Position numbers and translations under genes: made by a program. Under the pieces are notes generated by a model. That model did not search any database. It was not told the origin of the DNA and saw only the letters and a program-made list of their open reading frames with translations. Below, in pieces: positions 35,232 to 44,584 of a stretch of DNA of 49,460 nucleotides. The DNA is taken from NCBI GenBank assembly GCA_937625935.1, contig OW569396.1, positions 1 to 49,460 on the forward strand, given 5' to 3'. The stretch comes from Tetramitus jugosus (lineage: Eukaryota; Heterolobosea; Eutetramitea; Acrasida; Vahlkampfiidae). Within the stretch, counting starts at the first letter, position 1; each line of letters starts with the position of its first letter.

Positions 35232-37136
35232 ATGTCTTATTCTGATAGGGTTTGGAAACGTTGGGTTTGGACTACAAATCATAAAAGAATTGGTATTATG
35301 TATATATTTTTTGGTATCTTTAATGGTTTTTTAGCTGTTTTATTATCTATGATTATTAGATTAGAGTTAGCTTTTCCAGGAGATCAAATTTTATTTGGTG
35401 AATATCAATTTTATAACTTAGTTACTACTATGCATGGTGTACTAATGTTGTTTGTTGTTGTGTTGCCTATTTTATTTGGTGGGTTTGGTAATTATTTTGT
35501 TCCTATTTTAATAGGTGCCCCAGATATGGCATTTCCTAGATTAAATAACTTTAGTTTTTGGACATTACCACCTTCTACTTTATTAGCAGTCATTTCTACT
35601 TTTGTAGATGGAGGGCCTGGTACTGGTTGGACATTATATCCACCTTTATCTAGTACTCAAACACATTCTAATTCATCTGTAGATTTTTTAATACTTAGTT
35701 TTCATTTAGCAGGTATTTCTTCAATAGTTGCTAGTATAAACTTCATATGTACTATTTTGTATTTTAAAAGTGAATCAATGTATTTAAAAGATTTATCATT
35801 ATTTGTATGGTCTGTTTTTATTACTTCTTTTTTATTACTTTTAGCAATTCCTGTATTAGCTGCAGCTATTACTTTATTATTTTTTGATAGAAATTTTAAT
35901 ACTAGTTTTTTTGATCCAGCTGGTGGTGGTGATTTAGTATTATACCAACATTTATTTTGGTTCTTTGGTCATCCTGAGGTTTATATTTTAGTTATTCCAG
36001 GTTTTGGTATAGTTAGTCATGTTATATCAACATTCTCTCAAAAAAGAGTATTTGGTCATACTTCTATGATTGCAGCTATTTTAATAATAGGTATTATTGG
36101 TTTTATTGTTTGGGCGCACCATATGTATACTTCTGGTATAGATACAAACACTAAAGCTTATTTTACTTCTGCTACAATGGTTATTGCAATTCCTACTGGT
36201 ATTAAAATTTTTAATTGGTTAGCTACAATGTGGGGTGGTAGTATTTGGTTTTATACTCCTATGTATTTTGCTGTAGGTTTTGTTGCTTTATTTACAATGG
36301 GTGGTTTAACTGGTATTATATTATCTAATGCTGGTATAGATGTATCATTACATGATACATATTATGTTGTTGCTCATTTTCATTATGTTTTATCAATGGG
36401 TGCAGTGTTTGCTATTTTTTCTGGTTTTTACTATTGGTTTGGTAAAATGTCTGGTTTTCAATATTCAGAACACTTAGGACAATGTCATTTTTGGTTAACT
36501 TTTATAGGTGCTAATTTAACATTTTTTCCAATGCATTTTTTAGGTGTAGCAGGTATGCCTCGTAGAATCCCTGATTATCCAGATATGTATCAAAAATGGA
36601 ATACTTTTGCTAGTTTTGGTAGTTTAATTTCTTTTTTTGGTTTAATCTTTTTTTTTTATGTAGTTTATGATGCTTTAACACAACAAATTCCTTGTGGTAG
36701 AAATCCTTGGATATTTTCTACTCATGATGAAATGTCATATAGAATGACTAGATTATCATACTATGTTACTAACAATTTTGTTGCAAATGACTATAAAGTA
36801 AATAAACGTTTTACTACATTAGATAATAAATATTATCAACAATGGTTATTATATAATTATATATCACATTTAAAATATGTAATAAATTTAAAAAATATAA
36901 AAACATTTAGTTTAGAGTGGACATTACCTTCTCCAGTGCCTGCGCATACTTTTGCGGTTGCCCCTAAAATTATTACAGTTTCTAGTAATTATAAAAAATA
37001 TAGAAAAAATTATTATTTTAGAGATTTAAGTAATCCAAAAAATAAAAAATATATTTTACCTTTTGGTTCAGGTATGGATGCTGATTTTGATGTATTAGTA
37101 GAAGTATTTTATAGTACTACTCGTAAAAATATATAA
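35232..37136 (+). CDS. cox1: Cytochrome c oxidase subunit 1 with C-terminal insertion
   Basis: Catalytic subunit of complex IV with haem a, haem a3 and CuB. All ligand regions are present: [31 protein letters not shown], and [16 protein letters not shown]. 634 residues against about 530. The excess is mostly an insertion of roughly 65-70 residues (about 493-560) between CGRNPW and the conserved tail [14 protein letters not shown], plus a longer C terminus. No intron is seen in the gene, which is unusual for a protist cox1 of this size class. Confidence 0.98.
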   Translation: MSYSDRVWKRWVWTTNHKRIGIMYIFFGIFNGFLAVLLSMIIRLELAFPGDQILFGEYQFYNLVTTMHGVLMLFVVVLPILFGGFGNYFVPILIGAPDMAFPRLNNFSFWTLPPSTLLAVISTFVDGGPGTGWTLYPPLSSTQTHSNSSVDFLILSFHLAGISSIVASINFICTILYFKSESMYLKDLSLFVWSVFITSFLLLLAIPVLAAAITLLFFDRNFNTSFFDPAGGGDLVLYQHLFWFFGHPEVYILVIPGFGIVSHVISTFSQKRVFGHTSMIAAILIIGIIGFIVWAHHMYTSGIDTNTKAYFTSATMVIAIPTGIKIFNWLATMWGGSIWFYTPMYFAVGFVALFTMGGLTGIILSNAGIDVSLHDTYYVVAHFHYVLSMGAVFAIFSGFYYWFGKMSGFQYSEHLGQCHFWLTFIGANLTFFPMHFLGVAGMPRRIPDYPDMYQKWNTFASFGSLISFFGLIFFFYVVYDALTQQIPCGRNPWIFSTHDEMSYRMTRLSYYVTNNFVANDYKVNKRFTTLDNKYYQQWLLYNYISHLKYVINLKNIKTFSLEWTLPSPVPAHTFAVAPKIITVSSNYKKYRKNYYFRDLSNPKNKKYILPFGSGMDADFDVLVEVFYSTTRKNI

Positions 37137-37165
37137 GTAGTATATTAATGTTTGTTTATTATAAT

Positions 37166-37174
37166 ATTGATTAC
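37166..37174 (+). promoter_or_regulatory. ATTGATTAC element between cox1 and orphan ORF
   Basis: Exact motif copy, 29 bases after the cox1 stop, followed by AT and 22 bases before ATG 37197. Its position supports 37197 rather than the upstream TTG 37152 as the start of the next gene. Confidence 0.55.
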
Positions 37175-37196
37175 ATATTTAAATATAATATATAAT

Positions 37197-37595
37197 ATGA
37201 TACATGAATATTTACCAGCGATGATACAAGCATATTTACCAACTATAGTTGGTGGTTTACATTTGACATTAGTTATTTTATTTCCTGGAATTGAATTAGA
37301 GTTTTACGAACAACTTGCAAGTTTACAAGCTTATTCTTCACAAATTATGTACGATATGGAAATGTCTAGAAATGTAGAGATAGAAGCTTATTTAGAATTA
37401 AGGAATCAAGTCGAAAAACTTTTTATTGAAATTAAATTGGATGGATTCTGCAGTGGATATGAGGAAAGGGAATTATTCAAACCTTGTATTGAAGAAGTAG
37501 TAAAAAGTGAACTTGAGTCTGGTTTAAGTGGTTATAAAGATATTCCTACTAAAATTAAATTTTTAAATATTATTCTTTCTGATTTAACAAAATAG
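37197..37595 (+). CDS. Unidentified protein, 132 residues
   Basis: Not recognised. MIHEYLPAMIQAYLPTIVGG and LHLTLVILFPGIEL form a hydrophobic N-terminal segment, followed by a soluble acidic helical region with Glu- and Leu-rich heptad-like spacing. A block KLDGFCSGYEERELF faintly recalls RDGFSLTREDRSLVF in the 181-residue ORF at 17461, and both have an N-terminal anchor and an acidic soluble part. The composition is less AT-rich than neighbours. The 30-base repeat shared with the 17461 locus lies directly after it. Confidence 0.65.
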   Translation: MIHEYLPAMIQAYLPTIVGGLHLTLVILFPGIELEFYEQLASLQAYSSQIMYDMEMSRNVEIEAYLELRNQVEKLFIEIKLDGFCSGYEERELFKPCIEEVVKSELESGLSGYKDIPTKIKFLNIILSDLTK

Positions 37596-37603
37596 ATACT
37601 TTT

Positions 37604-37633
37604 ATTATTAAAAATTATTGATTACTTATTTAT
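37604..37633 (+). repeat. 30-base direct repeat, copy 2 (contains ATTGATTAC)
   Basis: Identical to 17418-17447. The core motif is at 37617-37625. It begins 9 bases after the stop of the 132-residue ORF. Confidence 0.65.
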
Positions 37634-37695
37634 AAAAGTATATAGTAAGTAGTATTAGATATTACTTATAAATAGACTGAACTTTTAGTAATTCT

Positions 37696-37810
37696 AAAAA
37701 AATAGAAGTTTTTAACTGTTATTGAAGTTAATTATTTAGAAGCACTATTTCTAATACTACTGATGAAGTATTAGCAAGAGAAATATTTGAAGACTTTTTA
37801 AATTTATAAG
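37696..37810 (+). pseudogene. Possible decayed ORF fragment
   Basis: Two open segments in different frames within the 37596-37902 spacer, described there. The acidic, helical character (DEVLAREIFEDFL) is unlike random AT-rich spacer translation. The likeness to the C-terminal half of the 181-residue ORF is weak, so it could equally be chance. Confidence 0.25.
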
Positions 37811-37902
37811 TTGTGTATGTTTAATTAATATTAATTTATAACTTTAATTTGATAACTTATAAATTTTTACAAATCGTTTGGATTATTTTTTATTTTGTTT
37901 AA

Positions 37903-38694
37903 ATGTCTAATAATTATATTCTTAGGTTTAATCCTATTACACCTTCACAAAGACATACTTGTTTAGTTAATAAACGTAATTTATCTAATAATATGCATAT
38001 TAAACGTTTATGTTTATCATTAAAAAATAGTGCTGGTCGTAATAACACAGGTATTATTACTGTAAGACATAAAGGTGCTGGAGTAAAAAAAAAATTTCGT
38101 AAAGTTGATTTTAAACGTAATATTTATAATATTCCCGCAGAGGTATACACTATTGAATATGATCCATATAGATCTTCTTTTGTTTCTCTTATTCATTACA
38201 GTAATGGTTTATTTTGTTATATTTTAACTACACAATTTAATTTGTGTAAAAAAATATTTATTTATAACTATAATGAAAGAATAGCTTTCCATAACATAGG
38301 AGATTCAAATTTATTATTATATTTTGATAATGGTACTCTTTTACATAATTTAGAGCAATTTCCAGGTAAAGGCGGCTCTATTTCAAGATCTGCTGGTACA
38401 TATAGTTTATTAGTAAACGTTAGTAGTAATGCGTCGAAGGTAAAACTTCCTTCCGGTAAAATATTATTACTTTCTTCTTATTGTAGAGCTACTTTAGGTA
38501 TTGTTTCAAATCAATGGTATAGATATTTAAATTTAGGTAAAGCTGGTCGATCAAGATGGTTAGGTATTAGACCAAGCGTTAGAGGTGTTGCAATGAATCC
38601 TATAGATCATCCACATGGTGGAGGTGAAGGAAAAAAAACAGGTCGAGTTAGTCCTTTTTCTGTTTGGGGCAGAAGACAAAAAACAGTAAGTTAA
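37903..38694 (+). CDS. rpl2: Ribosomal protein uL2
   Basis: Peptidyl-transferase region protein of the large subunit. 263 residues. The C-terminal block RGVAMNPIDHPHGGGEGKK, followed by TGRVSPFSVWGR, is near-universal and includes the essential His. GKAGRSRWLGIRPSVRG and LPSGKILLL also match. It opens the S10-like cluster; rps19 follows after 11 bases. Confidence 0.96.
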   Translation: MSNNYILRFNPITPSQRHTCLVNKRNLSNNMHIKRLCLSLKNSAGRNNTGIITVRHKGAGVKKKFRKVDFKRNIYNIPAEVYTIEYDPYRSSFVSLIHYSNGLFCYILTTQFNLCKKIFIYNYNERIAFHNIGDSNLLLYFDNGTLLHNLEQFPGKGGSISRSAGTYSLLVNVSSNASKVKLPSGKILLLSSYCRATLGIVSNQWYRYLNLGKAGRSRWLGIRPSVRGVAMNPIDHPHGGGEGKKTGRVSPFSVWGRRQKTVS

Positions 38695-38705
38695 TACTTA
38701 AATAG

Positions 38706-38972
38706 ATGGTTAGATCTTTGTACAAAGGACCTTTTGTTGATAATAAATTATTAAAGAATGCGATAAGTGCTAAAATTAACAATAAAAAAATATTATATAC
38801 TAGAAGTAGATGTTCTACTATTACTTTTGATTTTTTAGATTTAATTGTTTATGTTTATAATGGTAAAATATATTATCCATTAAACGTTAAAGAATATATG
38901 CTGGGTTATAAATTTGGTGCTTTTTGTTTTACTAAAAAACGAGCAATTTACAAAAAGAAAAAAAAAAAATAA
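38706..38972 (+). CDS. rps19: Ribosomal protein uS19
   Basis: 88 residues. Begins MVRSLYKGPFVDNKLLKNA (family RSLKKGPFVD..L), then TRSRCSTI (family WSRRSTI) and YKFGAFCFTK (family GHKLGEF). Basic Lys-run tail. Six bases separate it from rps3. Confidence 0.94.
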   Translation: MVRSLYKGPFVDNKLLKNAISAKINNKKILYTRSRCSTITFDFLDLIVYVYNGKIYYPLNVKEYMLGYKFGAFCFTKKRAIYKKKKKK

Positions 38973-38978
38973 TTAATT

Positions 38979-40868
38979 ATGAGTCGTCTTAGTAATTTAA
39001 ATACTTTAAAAATCGGTATTTTTGGTAATTGGTATTCTTCTTGGTATGATCGTGAATTTTATAATTTTTTAGTTTTTAGAGATTATAAATTAATACAATA
39101 TTTAAACTCTGTTTTTTATCGCCTTCGTTTACCAACTTCACATTTTTATATTAATAGAATTAATCAAAAGTATTATTACATCGAATCAAATATATATATT
39201 ACTAAACATACTTTTAGAAGATTTACTAAATCAGTGCATACATATAAAGATATATTTAAATATATATCTTTAATTGAATATTTATTTGATTCTGTTTTTT
39301 TATTGCCTAAAGATTCTATTTCAGGAATAAGTATTAATAAATTTATTTTTGAATTTGATACTTTTTATTATTTTTTATATTATTTTTTTAATAATTATAA
39401 TACTTTAAATTTAAATAGTAATATATTATTAAATAGATTTTCTTATTTTTATTATATTAATCATTTATTGGTTAATTCTTGTATTAACTTTTTCCCTGTT
39501 AAATATAATGTACAACTAAATATATTTTCTAATTTTTTTAAAATTAACAATACATTAAAAAATAAATTTATCCGCAATTACTCTGAATTAAATAAAAAAA
39601 AGTTAAATATTAAGAAATTAAATTATTTTTATTTAAATTCTTTTTTTCTAAGCTCCAGTAATATTAGTTTATTTAATTATATAATTAATATTAATTATGC
39701 TAATACTATTAATTTATTACATAGATTATTATTTAAATTCATTTTTAAATTTTTATTTATTTTTCTAAATATCTATATAATTATCGTATATAATTTTAGA
39801 TATTACAAAATAAATAAAAATTTACTAAAATGTGAAAATTTTTTAATAAGTAGTTACTATTATTTAAAAAAAATAAATATTATTTGTAATTATAAATTAA
39901 TTATTAAAAATAATGTAAAATTATTTTTAATGTATAATTTTAATAATTATTCATTTAGTTCTATTTTAGATTCAAAAAAAACTAGAAGCACTTACATAAT
40001 TAATCATGAAAATGTTTCAAATAATTATATACATAATAAATTTAATAAGTATTTAAATTTATTATTAAGTAATAAAAATAATTTATTTGGTTTTTTATAT
40101 ATACAAGATTTTGATGAATTTTTTAAAAAATCTATTAATAATAGTATTACAGTTGAAAATGATCAAATAGATGCTATTTATTATAAACAAGTAAATCATT
40201 TTAACAATTTTTTTAAGCGTATATATGTATATTTTTATAAAAAATTCTTTAATTTTTTTCATTTGTCTATAGAGTACACAATTTCTAGTTTTACTGGATT
40301 ACAATGTTTTTTTTTACCTACATATTATATTAAAACATTTCCAATCTTTGATACTAAATTATTATTAGATTATATTTCATATAACTTAAAAAGAAGACAT
40401 CATATTACTAAAATATTTAATAAAATTTCATTATTGCAACAAAAACATAATTCTGATGTTTCTAAATCATTTATTAATTTATTTAATGAATTTTCTGATT
40501 TAAAAAAAAATGCATTAAAATTTAATAAATTTTTACCATATTTTAATTTAGGTGAAATATATCAAACTTTAAATGTAAATAATATATATAGTGATCAAAT
40601 AAAAAAAAAAAAAAATCCAATTTCAGGTATACGTATAGAATTTAGTGGACCTCCTAAAAAAGCTGAAAGGACTGCATTAGTGGCATATCATGATATTATA
40701 CAAGATTATAGACTAATTGGTAAAATGCCAACACATAGTGTTTATGCAGATATACATTATTATCAGTCATACATTAAATTAAAGAGATCTACTTTTGGTA
40801 TTAAAATTTGGTTATTTTATTATACTCGTATTCTAAATTGCAATAATGTTAATAAAACTATTTTATAA
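38979..40868 (+). CDS. rps3: Ribosomal protein uS3 with large internal insertion
   Basis: Both ends of uS3 are visible: the N terminus (KIGIFGNWYSSWYDREFY, family GFRLG....W.S.WY) and the C-terminal domain from about residue 550 (SGIRIEFSGPPKKAERT, then DIHYYQSYIKLKRSTFGIKI, family G.+I.+.GRL.GAE.AR and DYG.A.A.T.YG..GVKVW). The intervening 400 or so residues are Asn-, Tyr- and Phe-rich and not alignable by eye. 629 residues against about 230. Position between rps19 and rpl16 is as in bacteria with rpl22 lost. Confidence 0.9.
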   Translation: MSRLSNLNTLKIGIFGNWYSSWYDREFYNFLVFRDYKLIQYLNSVFYRLRLPTSHFYINRINQKYYYIESNIYITKHTFRRFTKSVHTYKDIFKYISLIEYLFDSVFLLPKDSISGISINKFIFEFDTFYYFLYYFFNNYNTLNLNSNILLNRFSYFYYINHLLVNSCINFFPVKYNVQLNIFSNFFKINNTLKNKFIRNYSELNKKKLNIKKLNYFYLNSFFLSSSNISLFNYIININYANTINLLHRLLFKFIFKFLFIFLNIYIIIVYNFRYYKINKNLLKCENFLISSYYYLKKINIICNYKLIIKNNVKLFLMYNFNNYSFSSILDSKKTRSTYIINHENVSNNYIHNKFNKYLNLLLSNKNNLFGFLYIQDFDEFFKKSINNSITVENDQIDAIYYKQVNHFNNFFKRIYVYFYKKFFNFFHLSIEYTISSFTGLQCFFLPTYYIKTFPIFDTKLLLDYISYNLKRRHHITKIFNKISLLQQKHNSDVSKSFINLFNEFSDLKKNALKFNKFLPYFNLGEIYQTLNVNNIYSDQIKKKKNPISGIRIEFSGPPKKAERTALVAYHDIIQDYRLIGKMPTHSVYADIHYYQSYIKLKRSTFGIKIWLFYYTRILNCNNVNKTIL

Positions 40869-40944
40869 TACCTTTTATTAACATTATAATCGTGTTTGTT
40901 TTTTACTTTAAAAAACTTAATAAATATATATATATATATATATT

Positions 40945-41364
40945 ATGAAGCAAAAAAAATTATTTAGACGTAACATTTATAAAAAAGGAATTACTTCTTT
41001 TAGTAAAGATTTAATTTCTGGTGATTTTGGGTATGTGGTATTAAAAAACCACATATTAAATAAAAAAAATTTAGAATCTGGTAGAGTTTTAATTAGAAGG
41101 GAATTAAAAAAAAAAGCATACTTATTTGTACGTCCAAAATTTACTATTCCAGTTACAAAAAAACCAAATGGTGTACGTATGGGTAAAGGTAAAGGACCTA
41201 TACATGAATATATTAGTTTTTTAAAAATAGACACTTGTTTATATGAAATTAAACAAGTACAATTAGCGAATGCTTTAAAAATATTAAAAAAATTATCTTA
41301 TAAATTTGGAGTACCTTTAGCATTAGTGCATAAAAGTGGTACTAGATATTATGTAAAAAAATGA
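40945..41364 (+). CDS. rpl16: Ribosomal protein uL16
   Basis: 139 residues. The block VRPKFTIPVTKKPNGVRMGK, followed by GKGPIHEYI, is the uL16 hallmark (P.K..T.KP.E.RMGKGKG..E.W). The TGA stop overlaps the rpl14 ATG by four bases (ATGA), showing both use of TGA as stop and probable translational coupling. An AT dinucleotide run lies just before the start. Confidence 0.95.
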   Translation: MKQKKLFRRNIYKKGITSFSKDLISGDFGYVVLKNHILNKKNLESGRVLIRRELKKKAYLFVRPKFTIPVTKKPNGVRMGKGKGPIHEYISFLKIDTCLYEIKQVQLANALKILKKLSYKFGVPLALVHKSGTRYYVKK

Positions 41365-41726
41365 TTTATTTAAACACTAGAGTAAATATTGCAGATAATT
41401 CTGGAGGTAAAATAGGTGAATGTATTAAAGTATTAAACTCTAAATTTGGTAAAGCACGTTTATCAAGCTTAATTGTTGTTGCTGTGAAAAAAGCAACAAA
41501 TAATAAAAAAATTAAATTGCATGATGTTCGTATTGGAGTAGTAATTAGAATGAAAAAATATGTTAGACGTAGTAGTGGTACACGTATTGCATTTGGTGAT
41601 AATGCAATAATATTAATAGATAAACGTGATAATCCTTATGGTAGTCGTCTATTCGGGCCAGTAGCAAGTGAGCTAGTAGTTAAAAAATACAATAAAATTG
41701 TATTTATGTGTTCAAGTATTCTATAA
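41361..41726 (+). CDS. rpl14: Ribosomal protein uL14
   Basis: 121 residues, family length. Starts MIYLNTRVNIADNSGGKIGE (family MIQ..T.L.VADNSGAR), and FGDNAIILIDKRDNPYGSRL then FGPVASEL matches the C terminus (F..NA.VL......P.GTRIFGPV..EL). Bacterial gene order is kept: rpl16, rpl14, rpl5. Confidence 0.97.
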   Translation: MIYLNTRVNIADNSGGKIGECIKVLNSKFGKARLSSLIVVAVKKATNNKKIKLHDVRIGVVIRMKKYVRRSSGTRIAFGDNAIILIDKRDNPYGSRLFGPVASELVVKKYNKIVFMCSSIL

Positions 41727-41741
41727 TATAAAAACAAAAAA

Positions 41742-42293
41742 ATGATATTATCAAATGAATTAAATAGTAATCAACATTTTAATTTTACTAGTAACTCTGA
41801 ACAATTAGGTATTAATAAACAACAAGATATTTTTAAAGTAAAAATTAACTTTACTTTAAAAAATATGGAACAAAATAGATTTATATTTATAGTTAATTTA
41901 TTACTATTAGAACGTGCTTCCGGGCAACGTATAGTTTTTATTAAGGAAAACACTAATTTTTCAAAATTATTACCTTTAAAAGTAGGATGTACTGTAACAT
42001 TGCGACAACATTCTTTATTAAATTTTATTAGAATGTTTATTATTTTCTCATTTCCTAAAATAAATCAAGAAATAGTAAATAGAAATTTAAAAGCTCGTAA
42101 ATATCAATTATTATCAATTAATTTTAATAAATTTTTATTTATTTCTATGTTTTCTTACTTTACTGATTTTGATAAATTTTTAATTCATTATGAAAATTTA
42201 ATATATAATTTTAATATTGAATTATACACTGGTTCTCATAAATTTACATTAAATAGATTAATATATAGTTTATATGGATTACAAACTTTATAA
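41742..42293 (+). CDS. rpl5: Ribosomal protein uL5
   Basis: 183 residues. LLLERASGQRIVFIKENTNF matches the L...+GQ+P..T.A+ stretch; LKVGCTVTLRQHSLLNFI matches L+.G..VTLRG..MYEFLD+L; FSFPKINQ matches LPRI+. It binds 5S rRNA in bacteria, yet no 5S gene was found here. Five bases separate it from rps14. Confidence 0.9.
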   Translation: MILSNELNSNQHFNFTSNSEQLGINKQQDIFKVKINFTLKNMEQNRFIFIVNLLLLERASGQRIVFIKENTNFSKLLPLKVGCTVTLRQHSLLNFIRMFIIFSFPKINQEIVNRNLKARKYQLLSINFNKFLFISMFSYFTDFDKFLIHYENLIYNFNIELYTGSHKFTLNRLIYSLYGLQTL

Positions 42294-42298
42294 TTTAA

Positions 42299-42607
42299 AT
42301 GGCTGGAGTATTATTAAAAAAAAAAAATTTAAAGATTAGGTACTATAAAGATCATAATTATATTAAGTATATAATTACTAATACATTATTAAAAGATAAT
42401 TATATAGATAAGGTAATTAGTTTAAAATATTTATTTGAGCATTCAAATAAATATTTTAAAGATTCAAGTATTACTAAAATAAAAAATAAATGCCTAATTT
42501 CAGGAAGAAATAGATCTGTTTTAAAAAAATTTAAATTATCAAGAATGTTTTTAAAAAATTTAGGTGTATGTGGTTATATTAATGGTTTAAGAAAAGCAAG
42601 TTGGTAA
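42299..42607 (+). CDS. rps14: Ribosomal protein uS14
   Basis: 102 residues. Diagnostic C terminus: CLISGRNRSVLKKFKLSRM, FLKNLGVCGYINGLRKASW (family C..TGR.R....+..+SR...R......+PG+.KASW). Zinc-free form, as in other mitochondria. Confidence 0.95.
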   Translation: MAGVLLKKKNLKIRYYKDHNYIKYIITNTLLKDNYIDKVISLKYLFEHSNKYFKDSSITKIKNKCLISGRNRSVLKKFKLSRMFLKNLGVCGYINGLRKASW

Positions 42608-42656
42608 CATATTCAAAAATCGTATACAATATATGTGAATATATTATACTAACTTT

Positions 42657-43034
42657 ATGATAAATTTTGCATCTATATTAAATCAAGCAATACAACACAA
42701 AAAAAATATATGTGTTATTCCTTTAACTAGAATAAATTTAGATATTTTAAAAATATTATATAATAATGGTTTTATTTATTCATACACTATGAATCAAAAA
42801 AATTTAAAGATAGTAGTTGCATTGAATATAGTAGGTGATATTAATACAATGAAAAAAATTAAAATTATTTCTAAGCCTAGTAAACCAATACACTATACAA
42901 TTAAGCAATTAAAAAATTGCATCATTAAAGAAGGTAGATTTTTTATATTATCTACTAGCAGTGGCATTATAAGCAGTGAGTCTGCATTAAAATTAAACAC
43001 TTCTGGTGAGGTTTGGATTGAAGTTATAAAGTAA
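42657..43034 (+). CDS. rps8: Ribosomal protein uS8
   Basis: 125 residues. The C terminus STSSGIISSESALKLNTSGE, then VWIEVIK, matches uS8 (ISTS+G+MT...A+....GE.L..V). Its TAA overlaps the rpl6 ATG by one base (TAATG). Confidence 0.93.
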   Translation: MINFASILNQAIQHKKNICVIPLTRINLDILKILYNNGFIYSYTMNQKNLKIVVALNIVGDINTMKKIKIISKPSKPIHYTIKQLKNCIIKEGRFFILSTSSGIISSESALKLNTSGEVWIEVIK

Positions 43035-43609
43035 TGATACATAACTATTGTTCTTTTTTATATTTTTTTCTGTATAATTATGTATATATTTATATTGAGC
43101 GTGGAAATATTATATGTGTTAGTAAATTAGGTAGTTTTAAATGTAAATTTAATTTATATTTTTTTTTATACAATAGTAATAGTTTATTTATTTTTAAATT
43201 TTTTTTAATTAATTCATTAATAATTTTTAATGACTTGAAACAATACACTAAAAATAAAATTAATTTTCAATTATTTATTTCTTTATTTTTAGTATCTATT
43301 TTTTCAGGTTTTAGAGCTAAGTTTAAAATACATGGTAGAGGTTACAAATTACATAAAAAAAATAATAATTTAGTTTTTAAATTAGGATATAGTCATTTAA
43401 TTTTTAAAACTTTAGATTTTGCTTTATTTTTAAAAAAAAAAGAAAAAAAAAAAGTTTTTTATACACTAATTTCCCTAAACCATCAATTGTTAACTAATAC
43501 TATTAGTACTTTTAGATCGTTTAGAATACCTAATATATATACTAAAAAAGGTATATTAAATAATACTAAAAAAATAATATTTAAAATTGGTAAGATTAAT
43601 ATGGTTTGA
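43034..43609 (+). CDS. rpl6: Ribosomal protein uL6
   Basis: 191 residues. Conserved block FRAKFKIHGRGYKLHKKNNN then LVFKLGYSH (family G+...L.+.G.GY+......L.L.+G+SH), and the C-terminal FRSFRIPNIYTKKGI (family I+..R.P.PYKGKGI). The TGA stop lies inside a TTTGATTAC element. Confidence 0.93.
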   Translation: MIHNYCSFLYFFLYNYVYIYIERGNIICVSKLGSFKCKFNLYFFLYNSNSLFIFKFFLINSLIIFNDLKQYTKNKINFQLFISLFLVSIFSGFRAKFKIHGRGYKLHKKNNNLVFKLGYSHLIFKTLDFALFLKKKEKKKVFYTLISLNHQLLTNTISTFRSFRIPNIYTKKGILNNTKKIIFKIGKINMV

Positions 43610-43613
43610 TTAC
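43605..43613 (+). promoter_or_regulatory. TTTGATTAC element containing the rpl6 stop
   Basis: Variant first base; the TGA of the motif (43607-43609) is the rpl6 stop codon itself. Followed by TT. Confidence 0.5.
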
Positions 43614-43633
43614 TTATTAGTTCGTATTTTATT

Positions 43634-44134
43634 ATGTGTGATTACATTTTTTGTTTTTCACATCTAGAGGATAAACAAATGCAATTGTTAAAAACTGAAT
43701 TTTTTACTAAATATGGATATTTTATATTTTTTTTAACTCGTAAAAATTTTGATTCTTTTTTTAATATTGATCATATTAATTTAAAAAAAATATTAACTGG
43801 TAAATATTTATTAGTTAGAGGTGTTCATAATAAATCTTTAGGTATGGTTATTGATGAAATTAAATCATTGTTAATGTACGTAGATGGTAATTCTATGAAT
43901 TTATCATTTTTTTGTTTAAATTATAATAATAATTATTATTTTAATGATTTTTTTTTATTATCTAATAATTATAATGTAAAAAGTTTATATAATAATATAT
44001 TATTAAATATCAAACATTATAATTATTTAAATTTAATAATATATTATTATTCATTTTATTATTTTTTTTTTCGCATTTTTAGTTTGAATTCATTAATTGT
44101 TTTTAACGCTTTTATTAATCCAGTATATATATAA
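43634..44134 (+). CDS. Unidentified protein, possible uL10
   Basis: 166 residues, not securely identified. An alternating helix/strand pattern is seen, with [20 protein letters not shown] in the middle and [20 protein letters not shown] near the C terminus. This broadly resembles mitochondrial uL10 (L...L.G...L......LY..L). It stands directly before rps12, and the bacterial beta operon has rplJ (uL10) upstream of rpsL (uS12), which supports the guess. uL18 or uS5, expected after rpl6 in the spc order, do not fit. Start ATG 43634; the next codons (TGT GAT TAC) happen to contain GATTAC. Confidence 0.6.
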   Translation: MCDYIFCFSHLEDKQMQLLKTEFFTKYGYFIFFLTRKNFDSFFNIDHINLKKILTGKYLLVRGVHNKSLGMVIDEIKSLLMYVDGNSMNLSFFCLNYNNNYYFNDFFLLSNNYNVKSLYNNILLNIKHYNYLNLIIYYYSFYYFFFRIFSLNSLIVFNAFINPVYI

Positions 44135-44136
44135 TT

Positions 44137-44517
44137 ATGATTACTATTAATCAATTACTATTTGTGCATAAGAGAAAAAGTAAAAAAACTAAAACACATG
44201 TTCCTAGATTACAGAGTTGTCCACAAAAACGTGGTGTTGTTGTTAAGGTATTTGAACAAACACCTAGAAAACCAAATTCTGCAAAAAGAAAATGTGTTAG
44301 GGTTAAATTAAGTTCAGGTAAAAAAGTTTCATGTCATGTACCTGGTATTGGCCATAATTTACAACAACACTCTGTTGTTTTAGTACGTGGCGGTAGATGT
44401 CAAGATTTAATTGGTGTTAGATATAAACCAATTAGAGGTAAATTTGATTTATTAGCTGTTAAAGGTAGAATCACTAGAAGATCAAAATTTGGTTTAGGTA
44501 GTTTAAAAAAAAAGTAA
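44137..44517 (+). CDS. rps12: Ribosomal protein uS12
   Basis: Decoding-centre protein. 126 residues, highly conserved: [60 protein letters not shown], then [14 protein letters not shown]. Two bases separate it from the preceding ORF. It ends the ribosomal protein block; trnK follows. Confidence 0.98.
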   Translation: MITINQLLFVHKRKSKKTKTHVPRLQSCPQKRGVVVKVFEQTPRKPNSAKRKCVRVKLSSGKKVSCHVPGIGHNLQQHSVVLVRGGRCQDLIGVRYKPIRGKFDLLAVKGRITRRSKFGLGSLKKK

Positions 44518-44584
44518 TGAATAAATAGATAATAATCATATATATATTATATAATAAATAATATTATTTATGCTGTAACATATG

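Larger units (their letters stand above)
37596..37902. other. Longest gene-free region (307 bases), possibly with coding remnants
   Basis: Between the orphan ORF and rpl2. After the 30-base repeat it contains no intact ORF or tRNA. Two short open segments in different frames look protein-like: about 37696-37740 reads KFLTVIEVNYLEALF, and after a shift of frame 37751-37810 reads SNTTDEVLAREIFEDFLNL then TAA. The second faintly resembles KKEACEIVDALYN of the 181-residue ORF. The last 90 bases are AT-rich without visible structure. Confidence 0.45.

Noticed and set aside
35232-37136. C-to-U editing sites in cox1 and cox3, as known in Naegleria
   Set aside because: I looked for Arg or His codons at conserved Trp or Tyr positions; in the segments checked (FYYWF, LYWHFVD) the conserved residues are already encoded.
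43634-43648. GATTAC at codons 2-4 of the 166-residue ORF and TGATTAC at the rps12 start (44138)
   Set aside because: Inside coding sequence at gene starts rather than after stops; probably chance, though the rps12 case abuts the preceding stop.
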